From NCBI GenBank assembly GCA_963790415.1, contig CAWBOK010000003.1, forward strand, positions 1,131,624 to 1,195,623: 64,000 nt of DNA, written 5' to 3'. The position numbers and the translations under genes are program-made. This DNA is from JAJZQZ01 sp963790415 (GTDB taxonomy: Bacteria > Actinomycetota > Thermoleophilia > RBG-16-64-13). Below, piece after piece: positions 61,981 to 64,000 of the stretch. A model generated the notes under the pieces. The model ran no database searches and was not told where the DNA came from. It worked only from the letters and a program-made list of their open reading frames with translations. How positions within the stretch are numbered: position 1 is the first letter of the stretch; every line of letters begins with the position of its first letter.

Positions 61981-63111
61981 GTGACGTGGATGGTGGCGAA
62001 GGTGCTGCCGCGATGTGCGGACGTGGTCCTCACTGCTGGGCGCAGCCTGGCTTGGGTCTGGTTGCCGCGGGTACGGCGGAGCCGTGCTGGGTCGGTCGAG
62101 TGCGCGGACCCGGACTGCGCCGATCACCACGATGCCATCGACCCCATCGGCGGCCAGGCGGTGCTCGAAGGCGTGATGATGCGGGGCAAGAATTCGTGGG
62201 GTCTTGCCGTGCGCAGCCCTCCGGGGACATCTCGTGTCACTCGTTCCCGCGCCCCTCGCCCGGCGGTATCCGGGTGCTGAAGACGCCGGTGGTGCGAGGC
62301 ATGGGCGTACTGGCCGAGTCGCTCACGTTGGGCATCCGGGCTCTGCGCATGTCGGCGGACTACAGCCTCGAGGGTCAGACGGCAGCGGAACCCGGCCGGG
62401 GACCGCCGAGGGAGCGGCGGAGTCGTCTTCTCTGGGCTGGAAGGAACTGGCGATCACCTTCACCGTCGCGATCCGGTGGCGGTGGGGCTCTTCATCGTCA
62501 TCCCTTTCGCGGTGGTGAAGTACTTCGAGGACACGTTCAGTAACCCCTTCGTGTTCAACCTTGTCGAAGGTCTCATCCGCATCGCCATCTTCGTGGCCTA
62601 CATGAGTCTCATCTCCCGCTTCACCCCGACCTGCGTCGGGTGTTCGAGTACCACGGAGCCGAGCACAAGACGATCCATGCATACGAGCACGGTGAGCCTC
62701 TCGACGTCGAGCACGTGTGCCGGTTCACGACGCGTCATCCGCGGTGCGGAACGGCTTTCTTGCTGGTGGTCATGGTGGTGGCCATACTGGTGTTCTCCGT
62801 GGTCGGCAAGCCGACCCTTGTGTGGCTGGTGCTGTCGCGACTGATCGGCATCCCCATCGTGGCGGGGTTGGCATACGAGGTGATCCGGTACGCAGGGCGT
62901 CACGAGAAGGGCCGCTTCCCGCGTGGTGTCGTGGCCGGGTCTGGCCCTGCAGCGCCTGACCACCCGCGAGCCCGACCTCCAGCAGGTGGAGGTGGCCATC
63001 ACCGTCCTCCGCGAGGTGCTGAGGGTCGAAGAAGGCGGGATGCACACCGGGTCGCCTGTGCCAGAGTCCCCCGCGAGGCATGCGCCCGAGGCCGGGAGGC
63101 CACAGGAATGA
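61981..63111 (+). CDS. DUF1385 family membrane protein (YqhQ-like), frameshifted
   Basis: About 375 residues; the start (GTG 61981) is tentative. Family text: IGGQAVLEGVMMRGKNSWGL, TPVVRGMGVLAESLTLGIRA, RRVFEYHGAEHKTIHAYEHG, TRHPRCGTAFLL and LALQRLTTREPD. Three or four membrane helices lie between about 150 and 320. Frame changes near 62213, 62390, 62474, 62630 and 62923. Molecular function unknown. It commonly sits between rpmE and prfA, as here, and ends in an ATGA overlap with prfA. Confidence 0.82.
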
Positions 63112-64000
63112 TCGAGCGGCTGATCGCTGAGATCCAGGAGAAGTACGAGAACCTCACCCGAGAGCTCTCCGACCCATCGATCTTCGACGACCCGCAGCGG
63201 TACGCGGAGGTCTCCAAGGCTCACTCCGATCTCTCCGAGGCCCACCGGCTCGCCGAGGAGTACACGGCGGCGAAAGAGGCTGAGGCCGACGCGGCCGTCA
63301 TGCTGGAGGAGGGGGGCCTCGAGGCCGGGAGATGCGGGAGGTACCTGGTCGAGGAGCGCGACTCCGCCCACTGCACTGTGGAACGAGTGGCCGAGGAGCT
63401 GCGCATCGCCACCGTGGAGAAGGACCCGCGCGACGAGAAGAGCGCCATCATCGAGGTGCGCTCGGCCGCCGGCGGCGATGAGGCGGCCCTCTTCGCTGCA
63501 GAGATAACCCGCATGCTGCTCAAGTACGCCGAGCGCCTGCGCTACAAGGTGGAAGTACTGACTACCAGCGAATCGCCGCTCGGTGGCCTGAAAGAGATCA
63601 TCTTCGAGGTCAAAGGTCGCGGTGCCTATGGCGTGTTCAAGTACGAGTCGGGCGTCCACCGGGTGCAGCGCGTGCCCGTGACCGAGTCGTACGGCTGCAT
63701 CCACACTTCCACCGCCACCGTGGCTGTTCTGCCCGAGGTGCAGGAGGTCGAGGTCACCATCGATCCCCAACGAGCTGCGCATCGACGTGTATCGCTCCAC
63801 GGGGCCGGGGGGCCAATCGGTGAACACCACGGTCGCCGTCCGTATCACCCATCTGCCCACGGGTCTGGTGGTCTCTTGCCAAGACGAGAAGTCGCAACTG
63901 CAGAACAAAGAGCGTGCGCTGCGGATCCTGCGGGCACGTCTGTTCTTCGACGCCGCCCAGGCCGAGAAGGACGCCAAGGAGGCAAGCCTGCGTCGCAGTC
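63108..64000 (+). CDS. prfA: peptide chain release factor 1, 3' end beyond the window (frameshifted)
   Basis: About 297 residues visible of a usual ~355. ATG 63108 overlaps the previous stop. Coiled N-terminal domain (MIERLIAEIQEKYENLTREL), then IIEVRSAAGGDEAALFAAEI, GVHRVQRVPVTESYGCIHTS, and the catalytic GGQ loop as STGPGGQSVNTTVAVRITHL. Frame changes near 63325-63345 and 63768. Terminates translation at UAA and UAG. Truncated by the window, not by the genome. Confidence 0.92.
   Translation, partial: MIERLIAEIQEKYENLTRELSDPSIFDDPQRYAEVSKAHSDLSEAHRLAEEYTAAKEAEADAAVMLEEGGLEAGRCGRYLVEERDSAHCTVERVAEELRIATVEKDPRDEKSAIIEVRSAAGGDEAALFAAEITRMLLKYAERLRYKVEVLTTSESPLGGLKEIIFEVKGRGAYGVFKYESGVHRVQRVPVTESYGCIHTSTATVAVLPEVQEVEVTIDPQRAAHRRVSLHGAGGPIGEHHGRRPYHPSAHGSGGLLPRREVATAEQRACAADPAGTSVLRRRPGREGRQGGKPASQ

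Noticed and set aside
54890..63111. Calling the broken genes pseudogenes or a degraded genomic island
   Set aside because: They are single-copy essential functions in conserved order, with full conservation on both sides of every break.

Overview
This is a high-GC chromosomal segment from an actinobacterium (Actinomycetota). The evidence is the gene order (rpmG-tRNA-Trp-secE-nusG-rplKAJL-rpoBC, the str and S10/spc/alpha clusters, then rplM-rpsI-glmM-glmS-acpS-nnr-alr), zinc-type S14, many GTG/TTG starts, and a murein/S-layer envelope with SLH proteins and lipoproteins. Placement below phylum is an inference: SLH anchoring plus an ECF transporter between rplQ and truA suggests a deep lineage (Coriobacteriia- or Thermoleophilia-like) rather than a streptomycete or mycobacterium.

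Layout. 0-13.3 kb is an accessory cell-surface region: two small lipoproteins, an SLH protein with prepeptidase-like domains, two tandem SLH/IPT adhesin-like giants sharing leader and promoter, a Phd-type antitoxin with a PIN toxin, an SLH-anchored SGNH hydrolase, and gene remnants. 13.5-14.2 kb carries tRNA-Tyr, -Thr, -Met and -Trp around rpmG. 14.2-46 kb is a nearly uninterrupted transcription/translation super-cluster (secE to rplQ, with secY, adk, map and infA). 46-50.5 kb carries an ECF transporter (fused A1-A2 ATPase, EcfT), truA, rplM and rpsI. 50.6-58.5 kb makes envelope precursors and repairs cofactors: a PLP racemase-like protein, glmM, glmS, acpS, nnr, a CBS protein and alr. 58.5-64 kb holds a small membrane protein, a CCA-adding enzyme, rpmE, thyX, tdk, a DUF1385 protein and prfA (cut by the window end).

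How it works together: the core is one growth-rate-coupled block (RNA polymerase, ribosome, elongation factors, Sec translocon) with internal promoters and an L10-type leader/attenuator. Downstream genes feed UDP-GlcNAc and D-alanine into peptidoglycan, the structure on which the SLH proteins are presumably anchored.

Two observations stand out. (1) The beta-prime subunit (rpoC) ends in an extra domain that aligns along its whole length with the C-terminal domain of this organism's own alpha subunit. (2) Many essential genes, mostly after 46 kb, are broken by one-base indels with a consistent signature on the + strand: an extra G just after a C, or loss of a C, usually from a C run. I read these as consensus-sequence errors, and I annotate such genes as single CDSs spanning the indels.
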